A DNA stretch of 64,000 nucleotides, from positions 62,001-126,000 of the forward strand of contig JAHBXQ010000011.1 in NCBI GenBank assembly GCA_019636345.1, written 5' to 3'. The translations under genes and the position numbers were made by a program. This DNA comes from Pirellulales bacterium. GTDB taxonomy: Bacteria; Planctomycetota; Planctomycetia; Pirellulales; Lacipirellulaceae. Below, one piece after another: positions 8,382 through 16,904 of this stretch (position 1 is its first letter; each line of letters begins with the position of its first letter). Below the pieces are notes generated by a model. That model was not told the origin of the DNA, made no database searches, and saw only the letters and a program-made list of their open reading frames with translations.

Positions 8382-9980
8382 CTAGTGGTCCGAAGACCGT
8401 TCCCGCGGCTCATGGCGTTCGGACGTCGACTCCAGTTTCCCCTCGCGCTCCCACCGCTTGCCGGCGATGTGCACGAGGATGAGCAGGAAAACCAACACCG
8501 TGGCGATCACCATGACCGCGTACTGCGGCACGCCGGGGGTGCTGAGCGTCTTGGCGTACTCTGGCCCCTGGGTGTAGCAGATGCCCGCGAAAATCGCCAG
8601 CAAGTAGACCGGCGTCACGTACTTCAACACGTACTGCACGATCCGCGGCACGCGGATGTGGGCGCCGCGGTGGAGTTCCTTCTCGCCCTCTTCGATTCCC
8701 AGGGCCCAGCCGTAGATCAGCGATTGGATCATGGCCAGGATGAAAATCAGCACGGTGCCGACCCAAAAATCGAGCGTGTCGAGGGCCGCGATGTCCTTGG
8801 AAAAGAACACGACGAACCCGGTGCCGAAGGCGGCGATCAGCCCCAGCAGCGTCACCGAGGCGTGCCGCTTGAGCCCCAATCCCTCCTCGAAAAAGGCGAT
8901 CACCGGTTGCAGCATCGAGACGCTGCTGGTGATGGCCGCGAGAAACAACATGAAGAACCAGCAGAAGCCGAAGAATCGCCCGGCGGGCATCTCGGCAAAG
9001 ACGCAGGGGAGTGCGTGGAATCCCAACGCGAACGACGACCCTGTGCTGTCGCGCATGGTCGCGCCAAGGAAGATAAACGCCGCCGGCAGGGTGATGAGTC
9101 CGCCCAGGCAGACCTCGAAAAATTCGTTGACGCTGCTGGCCGCGAGCCCGCTGAGGGCAATGTCGTCGTCCTTCTTAAGATAGCTCGAGTAGTTGACGAT
9201 GATCCCGAAGCCGACCGAGAGGCTGAAGAAGATTTGCCCCGAGGCGGCGAGCCATGTCTTGGGATTCCAGAGCTCTTCGGGCTTGGGATTCCACATCTCG
9301 CCGAGGCCGGCGATCACCTTCTCGCCGTCGAGCGTCAGAACCCGCACCAAGACGCACAGGGCGCACATCGCCATCAGCGGCATGGCGAACTTGCAGAACG
9401 TCTCGATCCCCTTGGCCAGACCGCGGTAGATGAACACGAAGTTCAGCGTGAACACCGCAGCCAAAATGACGACCAGCGAGTTGTTGCCCCCCTCGTAGAT
9501 GAAGCCGTCGGTCCCGGCGCCGACGAAATCGACGAAGTGTTCCTTGTACGCCGCGGGCTCGCCTTTGATCGACTCCATGTTGCCGACCAGGTAATCCCAG
9601 GCGTAGCCCAGGCACCACGCCTCAATGTGGACGTAGTACATGTAGATCACCAGCGGGATCAACAGCGCGATCGAACCGAAGTAGCGAGCCAGCTTGTGCC
9701 GCCAGATGACGCTGTAGATCCCCGGGGCCGAGTTGAACCCCTTTCCCCCGCCGTAGCGGCCCATCGTCCACTCGGCCCAGCAGAGAGGGATCCCCAACAA
9801 GAGCAGCGAGATGAAGTAGGGGAGCATGAACGCTCCCCCGCCGTTCTGGGCCGCGTTGCCAGGGAACCGGAGGAAGTTCCCCAACCCGACCGCTGACCCC
9901 GCCACCGCCAGGATGACCCCGATCCGTGACGCCCACTGGTCGCCGGCCGGTTTGACGCGCGGGGCGGGCTGGTTCGACAT
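8382..9980 (-). CDS. Sodium-dependent NSS-family amino acid transporter
   Basis: This 532-residue permease belongs to the neurotransmitter:sodium symporter family (LeuT-type fold, about 12 membrane helices). The signature around helix 1, [20 protein letters not shown] followed by FLRFP and GGGAFMLPY (residues about 15-55), contains the unwound region that binds sodium and substrate. Bacterial members usually carry amino acids. It probably works with the 54-residue protein encoded just downstream, as in MetPS-type systems. AAGGA lies upstream of the chosen ATG at 9980. An upstream in-frame codon would add only eight residues before homology begins. Confidence 0.9.
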   Translation of the reverse strand: MSNQPAPRVKPAGDQWASRIGVILAVAGSAVGLGNFLRFPGNAAQNGGGAFMLPYFISLLLLGIPLCWAEWTMGRYGGGKGFNSAPGIYSVIWRHKLARYFGSIALLIPLVIYMYYVHIEAWCLGYAWDYLVGNMESIKGEPAAYKEHFVDFVGAGTDGFIYEGGNNSLVVILAAVFTLNFVFIYRGLAKGIETFCKFAMPLMAMCALCVLVRVLTLDGEKVIAGLGEMWNPKPEELWNPKTWLAASGQIFFSLSVGFGIIVNYSSYLKKDDDIALSGLAASSVNEFFEVCLGGLITLPAAFIFLGATMRDSTGSSFALGFHALPCVFAEMPAGRFFGFCWFFMLFLAAITSSVSMLQPVIAFFEEGLGLKRHASVTLLGLIAAFGTGFVVFFSKDIAALDTLDFWVGTVLIFILAMIQSLIYGWALGIEEGEKELHRGAHIRVPRIVQYVLKYVTPVYLLAIFAGICYTQGPEYAKTLSTPGVPQYAVMVIATVLVFLLILVHIAGKRWEREGKLESTSERHEPRERSSDH

Positions 9981-10176
9981 CGGCTCGGTCCTTTGCGAAA
10001 TCACGAGTCCCGGCGACAGGGCGCCGCTGGCGGGTCGTTCCTGCCAAGCGGCGGCGAATCGCTGCTGTCACAAGCGCCGCCCAGGAACTGCAGTCGGCAA
10101 GCCGCAGCAGGTCCCTCTTTTATCGAATAAGCTGTTTTCGATCAACAAGTTACGACGTCAAAATAAAACCAGTTGT

Positions 10177-10191
10177 CTATTTGAAAAATAG
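10177..10191. promoter_or_regulatory. Candidate operator palindrome upstream of sufR
   Basis: CTATTT-GAA-AAATAG is a perfect 6-bp inverted repeat ending five bases before the -35 box of the sufR promoter. Its right half, AAAAATAG (10184-10191), is repeated directly at 10201-10208, inside the -35/-10 spacer. A site in this position would suit autoregulation by SufR. The match to any published SufR operator is not established. Confidence 0.4.
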
Positions 10192-10195
10192 GCGG

Positions 10196-10223
10196 TTGTT
10201 AAAAATAGCCACTCCGATATGAT
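10196..10223 (+). promoter_or_regulatory. Candidate sigma70-type promoter of the suf operon
   Basis: TTGTTA (10196-10201) and TATGAT (10218-10223) are separated by 16 bases. They match the -35 and -10 consensus at 4 of 6 and 5 of 6. Transcription would start near 10230, about 85 bases before the sufR start codon. The surrounding DNA is AT-rich, unlike the neighbouring coding sequence. Confidence 0.55.
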
Positions 10224-10313
10224 TAAACGAACAGCCGGCGAGCGTCTCCGCGGGCGTGGAGGCCCGTGGATTGCGGCTTGAGAGGCGTTACCAGCGATCT
10301 GCGATCGCGACCC

Positions 10314-10988
10314 ATGATGTCGGCCGTCAGCGAAACCACCGACCGGACGATCCTCGACCGCCTGCGGCGCGAGCCGACGGCGACCGTGCAGTCTTTGGCC
10401 GACTGGCTCGGGGTCACGGCGACGGCTGTCCGCCAGCGGCTGACGCGGCTGATGGACCAGGGGCTCGTCGAGCGGACCGCCGAGGCGGCGGGGCGCGGGC
10501 GACCGACGCATTACTACCGAATTACCGACTTGGGCCGTCGCTCGGCCGGGAACAACTACAACGAATTGGCCGTGGCCCTCTGGGAGGAAATCCGCTCCGT
10601 GCGCGATCCCGAGGTCCGGCAGGGGCTGTTGCAGCGGATCGCCGTTCGCGTGGCCGACCTGTATCGCGACCAAGTGACGGGCGACTCCGCCGACGAGCGA
10701 TTGGCGAGCCTCGCTCAGTGGATGTCCGACCGCGACATCCCGTGCGAGGTGGGTCACGATGGCGAAACGCCGGTGATGGCCGCGCTGGCGTGCCCTTACC
10801 CCGATTTGGCCGAGCAGGACCGGGGGGTGTGCGCCATGGAGAAGATGGTGTTCGCCGAGTTGGTCGGCGCGGGGGTGAAGCTGAGCGCGTGCCGGCTCGA
10901 CGGAGCCGATTGTTGCTCGTTCGTCCCTTCGGGCTCGATCGTCGCAACGCCGCAAATCCCCCCGGAAACCCCGCTGGAGAGCGCCTAG
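10314..10988 (+). CDS. sufR: SufR-like iron-sulfur transcriptional regulator
   Basis: This 224-residue protein has an N-terminal winged helix-turn-helix (TVQSLADWLGVTATAVRQRL, then GRGRPTHYYRIT, the wing). Its C-terminal half is cysteine-rich: Cys160 (ACPYPDL), Cys173 (GVCAMEKMVF), Cys193 and Cys200/201 (CRLDGADCC). This arrangement is that of SufR, which senses Fe-S status through a bound cluster and represses suf genes. It is the first gene of a suf operon, as in Actinobacteria, and unlike the divergent arrangement in cyanobacteria. ATG codons occur at 10314 and 10317, and either may be used. A promoter and palindrome lie upstream. Confidence 0.85.
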   Translation: MMSAVSETTDRTILDRLRREPTATVQSLADWLGVTATAVRQRLTRLMDQGLVERTAEAAGRGRPTHYYRITDLGRRSAGNNYNELAVALWEEIRSVRDPEVRQGLLQRIAVRVADLYRDQVTGDSADERLASLAQWMSDRDIPCEVGHDGETPVMAALACPYPDLAEQDRGVCAMEKMVFAELVGAGVKLSACRLDGADCCSFVPSGSIVATPQIPPETPLESA

Positions 10989-11081
10989 TCGCTTGCTAGC
11001 TCGAATGTTACGCTGGCTGGGCTACCGACCTTTTCAGGCCGGCCCCCCGTCCCGCGAACAAGGTATTCAGGACCGAGTGCG

Positions 11082-11702
11082 ATGTCGCAACCATGGATTG
11101 AAGGGCGTTTCGAGGAGAACGTCATCACGACGACCGTCGAGCAGGCCATCAACTGGGCCCGGCAGTCGAGCGTATGGCCGCTGACCTTCGGACTGGCCTG
11201 TTGCGCGATCGAAATGATGGCCGCCGGGGCGAGCCGATACGACTTGGACCGGTTCGGCGCAGGCGCCTTCCGGGCGACCCCGCGGCAGGCCGACCTGATG
11301 ATTGTCGCCGGGACGGTGACCTACAAAATGGCGAGTCGGGTGCGGCGGCTTTACAACATGATGCCTGACCCCAAGTTCGTCATCGCGATGGGGGCCTGCA
11401 CGGTCGGCGGGGGGCCGTACTTCAAGTACGGCTATCACGTCGTGAAGGGAGTCGACCTCGTCGTGCCGGTCGACGTCTACGTGCCGGGTTGTCCCCCGCG
11501 TCCCGAGGCGCTGCTCGAAGGGCTGATGAGAATCCAGGACAAAATTAAGGGGCATCGCATCGCGAAGCGCGCCGGCACGACCGGTCTGGGTCAGCTTGGC
11601 GAGAAGCTCGATGACGAGTTGCCGATTCCCCACCACAGCGGTTACGTGTCGACCGCGATTGACACCGAGCCGCTGCACGACCATCAGAAGATTGCTCCGT
11701 AG
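11082..11702 (+). CDS. nuoB: NADH-quinone oxidoreductase subunit B (NuoB-like), orphan
   Basis: This 206-residue protein matches the complex I subunit that carries the terminal [4Fe-4S] cluster N2. All four ligands are present: the tandem pair Cys40-Cys41 ([10 protein letters not shown]), Cys106 (MGACTVGGG) and Cys137 ([10 protein letters not shown]). The C-terminal 45 residues after the conserved core are a non-conserved, His-containing extension. No other nuo genes are in the window. It sits between sufR and sufC on the same strand, 93 bp after sufR and 93 bp before sufC. The context would fit either a split nuo locus or co-regulation of a cluster-containing subunit with Fe-S assembly. Confidence 0.88.
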   Translation: MSQPWIEGRFEENVITTTVEQAINWARQSSVWPLTFGLACCAIEMMAAGASRYDLDRFGAGAFRATPRQADLMIVAGTVTYKMASRVRRLYNMMPDPKFVIAMGACTVGGGPYFKYGYHVVKGVDLVVPVDVYVPGCPPRPEALLEGLMRIQDKIKGHRIAKRAGTTGLGQLGEKLDDELPIPHHSGYVSTAIDTEPLHDHQKIAP

Positions 11703-11795
11703 CGTCGTCCGCTGTTCGTCGGCTCCGTGGAGCCGAACTGTCACGAACGACTTTCGACGCCGATCACCAGTAACCAGTCGCTAAACACCGCCCCC

Positions 11796-12608
11796 ATGCT
11801 CGAAACGCTCAAAATCACCGACCTTCATGTCGCCGTCGAAGGGAAGCCGATCCTCCGCGGCGTGAACCTCGTCATCAACCGCGGCGAGGTGCACGCCCTG
11901 ATGGGCCCGAACGGCTCCGGCAAGAGCACCCTCGGCAACGCGATCATGGGACACCCGAATTACGAGGTGACCGGCGGCGCGATCGAGTTGAACGGCGAGG
12001 ACGTCCTGGCGATGGACCCCTCGGAGCGCGCTCGGGCGGGCGTCTTCATGGCGTTCCAGCGCCCGATGGCGATCCCCGGCGTGAAGCTCGCCGACTTCCT
12101 CCGCCACGCGACCACCAACGTCCGCAACCCGGCCCGCAAGGAAGGGGAGGAGCTGATCCCGATGCGGCAGTTCCGCAAGGAGCTGACCGAGAAGATGGAA
12201 CAACTGCGGATGGACGTGGACTTTGCCCGCCGCTACGTCAACGACGGGTTTTCGGGCGGCGAGATGAAGCGGGCCGAGATATTGCAGCTCGCCATGCTGC
12301 GGCCGAAGTTCGCGATCCTCGATGAAACCGACAGCGGGCTCGACGTCGACGCGGTTAAGCTGGCGAGCCAGAGCATCGCCGAGATCGGGGGCGCCGAGAT
12401 GGGCATCCTGATCATCACCCACCACGACAAGCTGTTGGAGCACAACGCCCCGGACTTTACGCATGTCATGCTCGGCGGGCGGATCGTCGAAACCGGCGGC
12501 GTCGAACTGGCCCGCGAACTGTACACCCAAGGTTACGACCGCATCCGCGCCGCTTACCCCGCCGCCGCGGCCGTAGGCGACGAGATGACGACCGTCGCGA
12601 CGGCTTGA
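11796..12608 (+). CDS. sufC: Fe-S cluster assembly ATPase SufC
   Basis: This 270-residue ABC-type ATPase powers the SufBCD scaffold that builds iron-sulfur clusters. It has Walker A (GPNGSGKST), the ABC signature (FSGGEMKR) and Walker B (FAILDETDSGLD), plus the typical SufC segment ARAGVFMAFQRP. The start at 11796 gives the usual N-terminus MLETLKITDLHV. An upstream in-frame codon would add 23 unrelated residues. It is followed by sufB after 149 bp. No membrane segments are present, as expected for a soluble cytoplasmic component. Confidence 0.96.
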   Translation: MLETLKITDLHVAVEGKPILRGVNLVINRGEVHALMGPNGSGKSTLGNAIMGHPNYEVTGGAIELNGEDVLAMDPSERARAGVFMAFQRPMAIPGVKLADFLRHATTNVRNPARKEGEELIPMRQFRKELTEKMEQLRMDVDFARRYVNDGFSGGEMKRAEILQLAMLRPKFAILDETDSGLDVDAVKLASQSIAEIGGAEMGILIITHHDKLLEHNAPDFTHVMLGGRIVETGGVELARELYTQGYDRIRAAYPAAAAVGDEMTTVATA

Positions 12609-12757
12609 GAGCTTCGCCGCGCAGTTCGCGGCGAATGCAGAGAGAGAGGCCAAGCAGATCGAAGCGATTCGCTCGCTGAGAACTCTTGGCGCTCCCTGGC
12701 GACGGCAAGGTCGCGACGAAGACGAGTTTCCCCCCCCATTTCGCGTAGGCAGCAATC

Positions 12758-14173
12758 ATGGCCACCGACCTGAGCGAAGACGTCCATCCTGTCGCGTTGG
12801 GCGAAATCAACAAGTACGATTTCGTGACCCCGGCTCACGACGTGTTCAAGTCGCGCAAAGGGCTTGATCGCGAGATCGTGGCTCAGATTTCCGACATGAA
12901 GCAGGAGCCCGCGTGGATGCGCGATTTCCGGCTCCGCTCGCTGGAGATCTTCGAGTCGAAGCCGATGCCCCAATGGGGCGGCGCGATCAACATCGACTTC
13001 CAGGACATCTACTACTACCTGAAGCCGACCGAAGGCCAAGGCAAGACCTGGGACGACGTTCCCGCCGAGATCAAGGAAACGTTCGATCGTCTGGGGATTC
13101 CCGAGGCCGAGAAGAAATTCCTCGCCGGCGTCAAGGCGCAGTTCGAGAGCGAGGTCGTCTACGGCTCGCTGCAGGAGGACCTCGGCAACAAGGGGGTCAT
13201 CTTCACCGACACCGATACGGCGGTTCGCGAGCACAGTGACCTGTTGCGGGAGTATTTCGGCAAGATCATCCCGCCGGAGGACAACAAATTCGCGGCGCTC
13301 AATTCGGCCGTGTGGTCGGGGGGCTCGTTCATCTACGTCCCCAAGGGGGTCAAGATCGAGTTCCCGCTGCAGGCCTATTTCCGAATCAACGCCGAGCGGA
13401 TGGGGCAATTCGAGCGGACGTTGATCATCGTCGACGAGGGCGCCGAGGTGCACTACGTCGAGGGGTGCACGGCGCCGATGTATTCGTCCGAGAGTCTCCA
13501 CTCGGCGGTCGTCGAGGTGATCGTCAAGAAGAACGGTCGCGCGCGATACACGACGATCCAGAACTGGGCGAACAACATCTACAATTTGGTCACCAAACGG
13601 GCCGTAGCGTACGAGAACGCTCTGATGGAGTGGATCGACGGCAACCTGGGAAGCCAGCTCACGATGAAGTACCCGGCCGTCTACATGATGGAACCGGGCG
13701 CTCGGGGCGAGATCCTGTCGATCGCCTTCTCCTCGAAGGGGCAACACCAGGATGCGGGCGCCAAGGTCGTCCACTGCGCCCCGCACACCAAGAGCCGGAT
13801 CATCTCCAAGAGCATCTCGAAGAACGGCGGCCGCAGCAGCTATCGCGGTCTGTGCAAGGTCGAGGAGGGCGCCACCGACTGCAAGAGCAACGTTGTGTGC
13901 GACGCTCTGATCCTCGACAGCGCCAGCCGCAGCGACACCTATCCCTACATTGAGGTCGAAGAACAGGACGTGCAGGTCGAGCACGAGGCGAGCGTCTCGC
14001 GGATCGGCGAAGAGCAACTCTTCTACCTCATGAGCCGCGGGCTGACCGAGGCCGAGGCGAGCTCGATGATCGTCAGCGGGTTCATTGAGCCGTTGATCAA
14101 GGAGTTGCCGATGGAGTACGCCGTCGAGATGAACCGGCTGATCGAGCTGCAGATGGAAGGGTCGGTGGGTTAA
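12758..14173 (+). CDS. sufB: Fe-S cluster assembly protein SufB
   Basis: This 471-residue protein is the scaffold subunit of the SufBC2D complex, where sulfide and iron are joined. It carries the SufB core from [16 protein letters not shown] to the C-terminus, with the conserved cysteine in [10 protein letters not shown] (about Cys381) corresponding to the persulfide acceptor. [20 protein letters not shown] follows. Length is normal. The 149-bp gap upstream is unusually long for a tight operon, but I see no terminator there. Downstream lies an Uma2-family gene rather than sufD, which is itself preserved further on. Confidence 0.96.
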   Translation: MATDLSEDVHPVALGEINKYDFVTPAHDVFKSRKGLDREIVAQISDMKQEPAWMRDFRLRSLEIFESKPMPQWGGAINIDFQDIYYYLKPTEGQGKTWDDVPAEIKETFDRLGIPEAEKKFLAGVKAQFESEVVYGSLQEDLGNKGVIFTDTDTAVREHSDLLREYFGKIIPPEDNKFAALNSAVWSGGSFIYVPKGVKIEFPLQAYFRINAERMGQFERTLIIVDEGAEVHYVEGCTAPMYSSESLHSAVVEVIVKKNGRARYTTIQNWANNIYNLVTKRAVAYENALMEWIDGNLGSQLTMKYPAVYMMEPGARGEILSIAFSSKGQHQDAGAKVVHCAPHTKSRIISKSISKNGGRSSYRGLCKVEEGATDCKSNVVCDALILDSASRSDTYPYIEVEEQDVQVEHEASVSRIGEEQLFYLMSRGLTEAEASSMIVSGFIEPLIKELPMEYAVEMNRLIELQMEGSVG

Positions 14174-14205
14174 ATCGCCATCGTGATCGGCAAAGGAGTT
14201 TAACG

Positions 14206-14754
14206 GTGAACACCTTCAATCCGCTCGACTTGCTGATCTCCGAACTCTACTCTGTCGACGGGAAAGCCGAGATTGTCGATGGCAGGATCGTCGCTATGAG
14301 TCCGACCGGAAGTCGCCCAAGCCGAACGAGCGGTTTGATCTTCGCCAGCCTGTTGGAAGTTGAGGAGACTGCGAACGGTCGGGCGTATCCAGACAACGCC
14401 GCGTATATGGTCGACCTTCCCTGCCGGAAGTCTTTCAGTCCCGATGCCTCATTTTTTACGGGGCCCGATTCGGGGATGAAGTTCTTGGAGGGAGCGCCTG
14501 ACTTTGCCGTCGAAGTTCGTAGTGAAAACGATTACGGTCCTGCTGCCGAACGAAAGATTGCCGCCAAGCGGGCTGACTATTTCGCCGCCGGAACGAAGGT
14601 TGTGTGGGACGTTGATTTGCTGAGCGACGAGGTCATTCGTTCTTATTGCAGCCAATCCCCCGATTCGCCCCAGATTTTTTGCCGCGGCGAAGTTGCGCGT
14701 GCAGAGTCTGCAGTGCCGGGTTGGATTGTCTCCGTGGATTCCATCCTGCGGTAG
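14206..14754 (+). CDS. Uma2-family (DUF820) putative endonuclease
   Basis: This 182-residue protein has the PD-(D/E)XK-like layout of the Uma2/DUF820 family: an early YSVDGKAEIVDGRIVAMSP segment, FSPDASFFTG as the first acidic site, and DFAVEVRSEND as the ExK-like strand, followed by Lys-rich KIAAKRADYFAAGTKVVW. These proteins are abundant in cyanobacteria and Planctomycetes, and their biological role is unknown. Translation most likely begins at the GTG at 14206, which is preceded by AAAGGAG (14192-14198). It lies between sufB and sufD. A, T and rare codons are somewhat more frequent here than in its neighbours, which suggests insertion into the operon. Confidence 0.8.
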   Translation: MNTFNPLDLLISELYSVDGKAEIVDGRIVAMSPTGSRPSRTSGLIFASLLEVEETANGRAYPDNAAYMVDLPCRKSFSPDASFFTGPDSGMKFLEGAPDFAVEVRSENDYGPAAERKIAAKRADYFAAGTKVVWDVDLLSDEVIRSYCSQSPDSPQIFCRGEVARAESAVPGWIVSVDSILR

Positions 14755-14821
14755 CACGGCAATTCGTCCGGTGCTGTTCGCCGCTTCATTTTTTTGACCG
14801 CCCCGAGTTGGGCTGCTTGGC

Positions 14822-16141
14822 ATGACTGCTGCGACATTGAAGACGACTGGTTTCACTCGCGAGGCGTTCGACGCTTGGCTCGCTTCGCGCGACGAGCCAG
14901 GGTGGCTCGCCGATTTGCGGCGCGACGCGTGGCGGCGGTTCGAGTCGCTTCCGATGCCTTCGCGGACCGACGAGGAGTGGATGCGGACCGACGTTCGTCT
15001 GTTCCGGCTTGATCGGTACGCTCTGCCGAGCGACCTGCCGGCTGGCGTCGTCGCGCCTGCGGCGGTGCTGGCGGCGGGGGTGGAGTTGGGAGGGCGCGCG
15101 GTCTCGCTGAATTCGCGACCCGTCTCGAGCGACCTTGCCCCCGAACTGGCCGCCAAGGGAGTTCTGTTCGGCAGTCTCGACCAATTGGTCGCGGAGCATG
15201 GCGAACTGTTGCGGCCGTACATTGAACGGCACGTCGTCGATCCCGGTTACGACAAGTTCGCGGCCCTCAACGCGGCCTGCTGGAGCGGCGGTTCGGTGCT
15301 GTTCGTCCCGGCAGGGGTGCGCGTCGAGCAACCGCTGCACGCCCTGGCGGCCATGACCGACGGGGGGGTCGATCTGTCGCGGACGCTCGTCATTCTCCAG
15401 CGCAGGGCCGAGGCGACGCTGCTGACCGAGACGGCGAGTACGGGTGCGCAGGACTCCGGATTCCACTGCGGTTCGATCGAACTGCTGGTCGAACCCGAGG
15501 CCCGGCTGCGGTACGTCAATTTGCAGAACTGGGGAAGCGGGGTTTGGCATTTCGCCCACCAGAAGGCCCACGTCGCCCAAGCCGCGGGGTTGCAGTGGAC
15601 GATTGGCGCCCTCGGCGCGCGGCTCGCCAAAGTGAACCAGCACGTCGCCCTGACCGGCCAGGACGCCGAGGCCCAGGTCAACGGCGTCATGTTCACGCAC
15701 GGCAAGCAGCATTTGTCGTACAACACCCACCAGCACCACCAAGCGGCTTACTGCCGCAGCGACCTGCTGTACAAGACGGCGCTTCAGGACCAGTCGCGCA
15801 CCGTGTGGCGCGGGATGATCAAGGTCGACGAGGGCGCCCAGCGGACCGACGCCTATCAGCGGAACGACAACCTGATGCTGTCCCGCGACGCCCGGGCCGA
15901 TTCGATCCCAGGATTGGAGATCGAGGCGGACGACGTCCGCTGCACGCACGGCAGCACGGCGGGCCGGATCGACGACACGCAGGTGTTTTACGCGATGACC
16001 CGCGGCTACACGCGGACCGAAGCGATGCGGATGATCGTCGCGGGGTTTTTTCAGCAGGTGTTCGACAGGATCGCGATCGAGAGCGTTCGCGAAGCGCTGG
16101 GGCGGGCGATTGGGGATCGCGTGCGGGCGATCTCGGAGTAG
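14822..16141 (+). CDS. sufD: Fe-S cluster assembly protein SufD
   Basis: This 439-residue protein is the SufB paralogue of the SufBC2D scaffold. It shares the beta-helix core (CWSGGSVLFVPAGVRVEQPL, then the variable middle). It ends with the block RCTHGSTAGRIDDTQVFYAM, whose histidine (about His376) corresponds to the functional histidine at the SufB-SufD interface. The N-terminal region (FESLPMPSRTDEEWMRTD) is the SufD-specific helical domain. It begins 67 bp after the Uma2-family gene. A 14-bp palindrome lies 22 bp after its stop. Confidence 0.94.
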   Translation: MTAATLKTTGFTREAFDAWLASRDEPGWLADLRRDAWRRFESLPMPSRTDEEWMRTDVRLFRLDRYALPSDLPAGVVAPAAVLAAGVELGGRAVSLNSRPVSSDLAPELAAKGVLFGSLDQLVAEHGELLRPYIERHVVDPGYDKFAALNAACWSGGSVLFVPAGVRVEQPLHALAAMTDGGVDLSRTLVILQRRAEATLLTETASTGAQDSGFHCGSIELLVEPEARLRYVNLQNWGSGVWHFAHQKAHVAQAAGLQWTIGALGARLAKVNQHVALTGQDAEAQVNGVMFTHGKQHLSYNTHQHHQAAYCRSDLLYKTALQDQSRTVWRGMIKVDEGAQRTDAYQRNDNLMLSRDARADSIPGLEIEADDVRCTHGSTAGRIDDTQVFYAMTRGYTRTEAMRMIVAGFFQQVFDRIAIESVREALGRAIGDRVRAISE

Positions 16142-16163
16142 GCGACTTGAGCGCCGCGTTCAT

Positions 16164-16177
16164 GTCTGTCGACAGAC
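16164..16177. promoter_or_regulatory. Perfect 14-bp palindrome after sufD
   Basis: GTCTGTC-GACAGAC is a perfect inverted repeat without a loop, centred on GTCGAC. It could be a dimeric regulator site. It lacks a loop and a T-tract, so it is not a good terminator. The function is unknown. Confidence 0.4.
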
Positions 16178-16302
16178 GTGAGCCTGATAAGTCAGAGATC
16201 GCCATGGGTACGTCGGAAGACCACCGTGACCATGGGGCCCGGCGAGCAGACATGCGATCGTGGGTATGCGACCGGCTGCGGACCCTCTGGGCATCGTAGA
16301 TA

Positions 16303-16431
16303 TCACGAAAGCAACTTCAGAAGCCCGACCAACACGATTACAAAAACGCACAGCGAGAGGATGTACCAATAGCACCCAGAAGGTTCTCCGGGTTTCATGT
16401 TGACCCGGAACAGAGGTATATGCCGTTCCAT
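16303..16431 (-). CDS. Possible 42-residue single-span membrane protein
   Basis: A short reading frame on the minus strand encodes 42 residues with a polar, basic start (MERHIPLFRVNMKPG) and a strongly hydrophobic segment (YILSLCVFVIVLVGLLKLL) running almost to the C-terminus. This order of polar head and membrane helix is typical of real small membrane proteins and is hard to obtain by chance in GC-rich DNA. No convincing Shine-Dalgarno sequence is visible upstream. It lies opposite in direction to the surrounding suf genes. I do not recognise a family. Confidence 0.4.
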   Translation of the reverse strand: MERHIPLFRVNMKPGEPSGCYWYILSLCVFVIVLVGLLKLLS

Positions 16432-16542
16432 AGCTTGCGCTTCGCGATTGAAAGCAAATGTCGGCGGACTCTGAAAGCGGGAGTTAGCGGCAGATCGAAC
16501 TCCAAGAGTGAATCATAGCTGACGCCCCCGTTTCAAGAGAGC

Positions 16543-16866
16543 ATGAACGAATTTCAAGCCGTGGCCTGTGTCGCCGATGTTCCTGATCCAGGTTCGCAAC
16601 TGGTCGAGGTCGGCGATCGGCTGGTGGTGCTCATTCACGCGGCCGGGCATTGGTACGCGCTGGACGACGTTTGCACCCATGACGGGGGGCCGCTGTCCGA
16701 CGGACCGGTCGACCCTCGACAGGTCTCGATCGCTTGTCCGCGCCATGGGGCGCAGTTCAGCGCCGAAACCGGGGCCGCGCTCACCATGCCGGCGACCAAA
16801 GCGACTGTTGCGCACGAAGTGCAGATCAACGGCGACCGCGTCTTAGTGCGGCTGTCTGACGCCTGA
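16543..16866 (+). CDS. Rieske [2Fe-2S] ferredoxin-like protein
   Basis: This 107-residue soluble protein is a single Rieske domain. The cluster ligands are present as Cys44-x-His46 (VCTHDGGPLSDG) and Cys65-x-x-His68 (ACPRHGAQFS). It lacks the catalytic domain of ring-hydroxylating oxygenases and a membrane anchor, so it is probably a small electron-transfer ferredoxin. Its place between sufD and sufT suggests a role linked to Fe-S assembly, as small ferredoxins are often found in suf operons. sufT begins 38 bp after its stop. Confidence 0.9.
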   Translation: MNEFQAVACVADVPDPGSQLVEVGDRLVVLIHAAGHWYALDDVCTHDGGPLSDGPVDPRQVSIACPRHGAQFSAETGAALTMPATKATVAHEVQINGDRVLVRLSDA

Positions 16867-16904
16867 CAATCGCCAGCCATGCGACTCTCGATAAGGAGCT
16901 CCTC

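Larger units (their letters stand above)
9981..10313. other. Divergent intergenic region between the NSS transporter and sufR
   Basis: This 333-bp gap contains no supported gene. Its right part (about 10120-10225) is strikingly AT-rich for this genome and holds the promoter and palindrome listed separately. The left part has normal GC content and no clear pattern apart from the ribosome-binding site of the transporter gene. Confidence 0.7.
16142..16542. other. Intergenic region between sufD and the Rieske gene
   Basis: This 401-bp region is long for the interior of an operon. It contains a perfect palindrome (16164-16177) and a possible 42-residue membrane protein on the minus strand (16303-16431), both listed separately. 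No terminator with a T-tract is visible. An internal promoter for the Rieske and sufT genes could lie here, but none stands out. Confidence 0.6.

Noticed and set aside
8160-9896. 578-codon open frame on the plus strand opposite the NSS transporter
   Set aside because: It is a GC-driven shadow. The composition (Glu, Arg, His, Asp-rich) has no fold-like pattern, and the minus-strand frame contains the unmistakable NSS signature.
12554-14017. 487-codon open frame on the minus strand opposite sufB
   Set aside because: Antisense frame of a highly conserved gene. Long stop-free antisense frames are expected at this GC content, and no motif or ribosome-binding site supports it.
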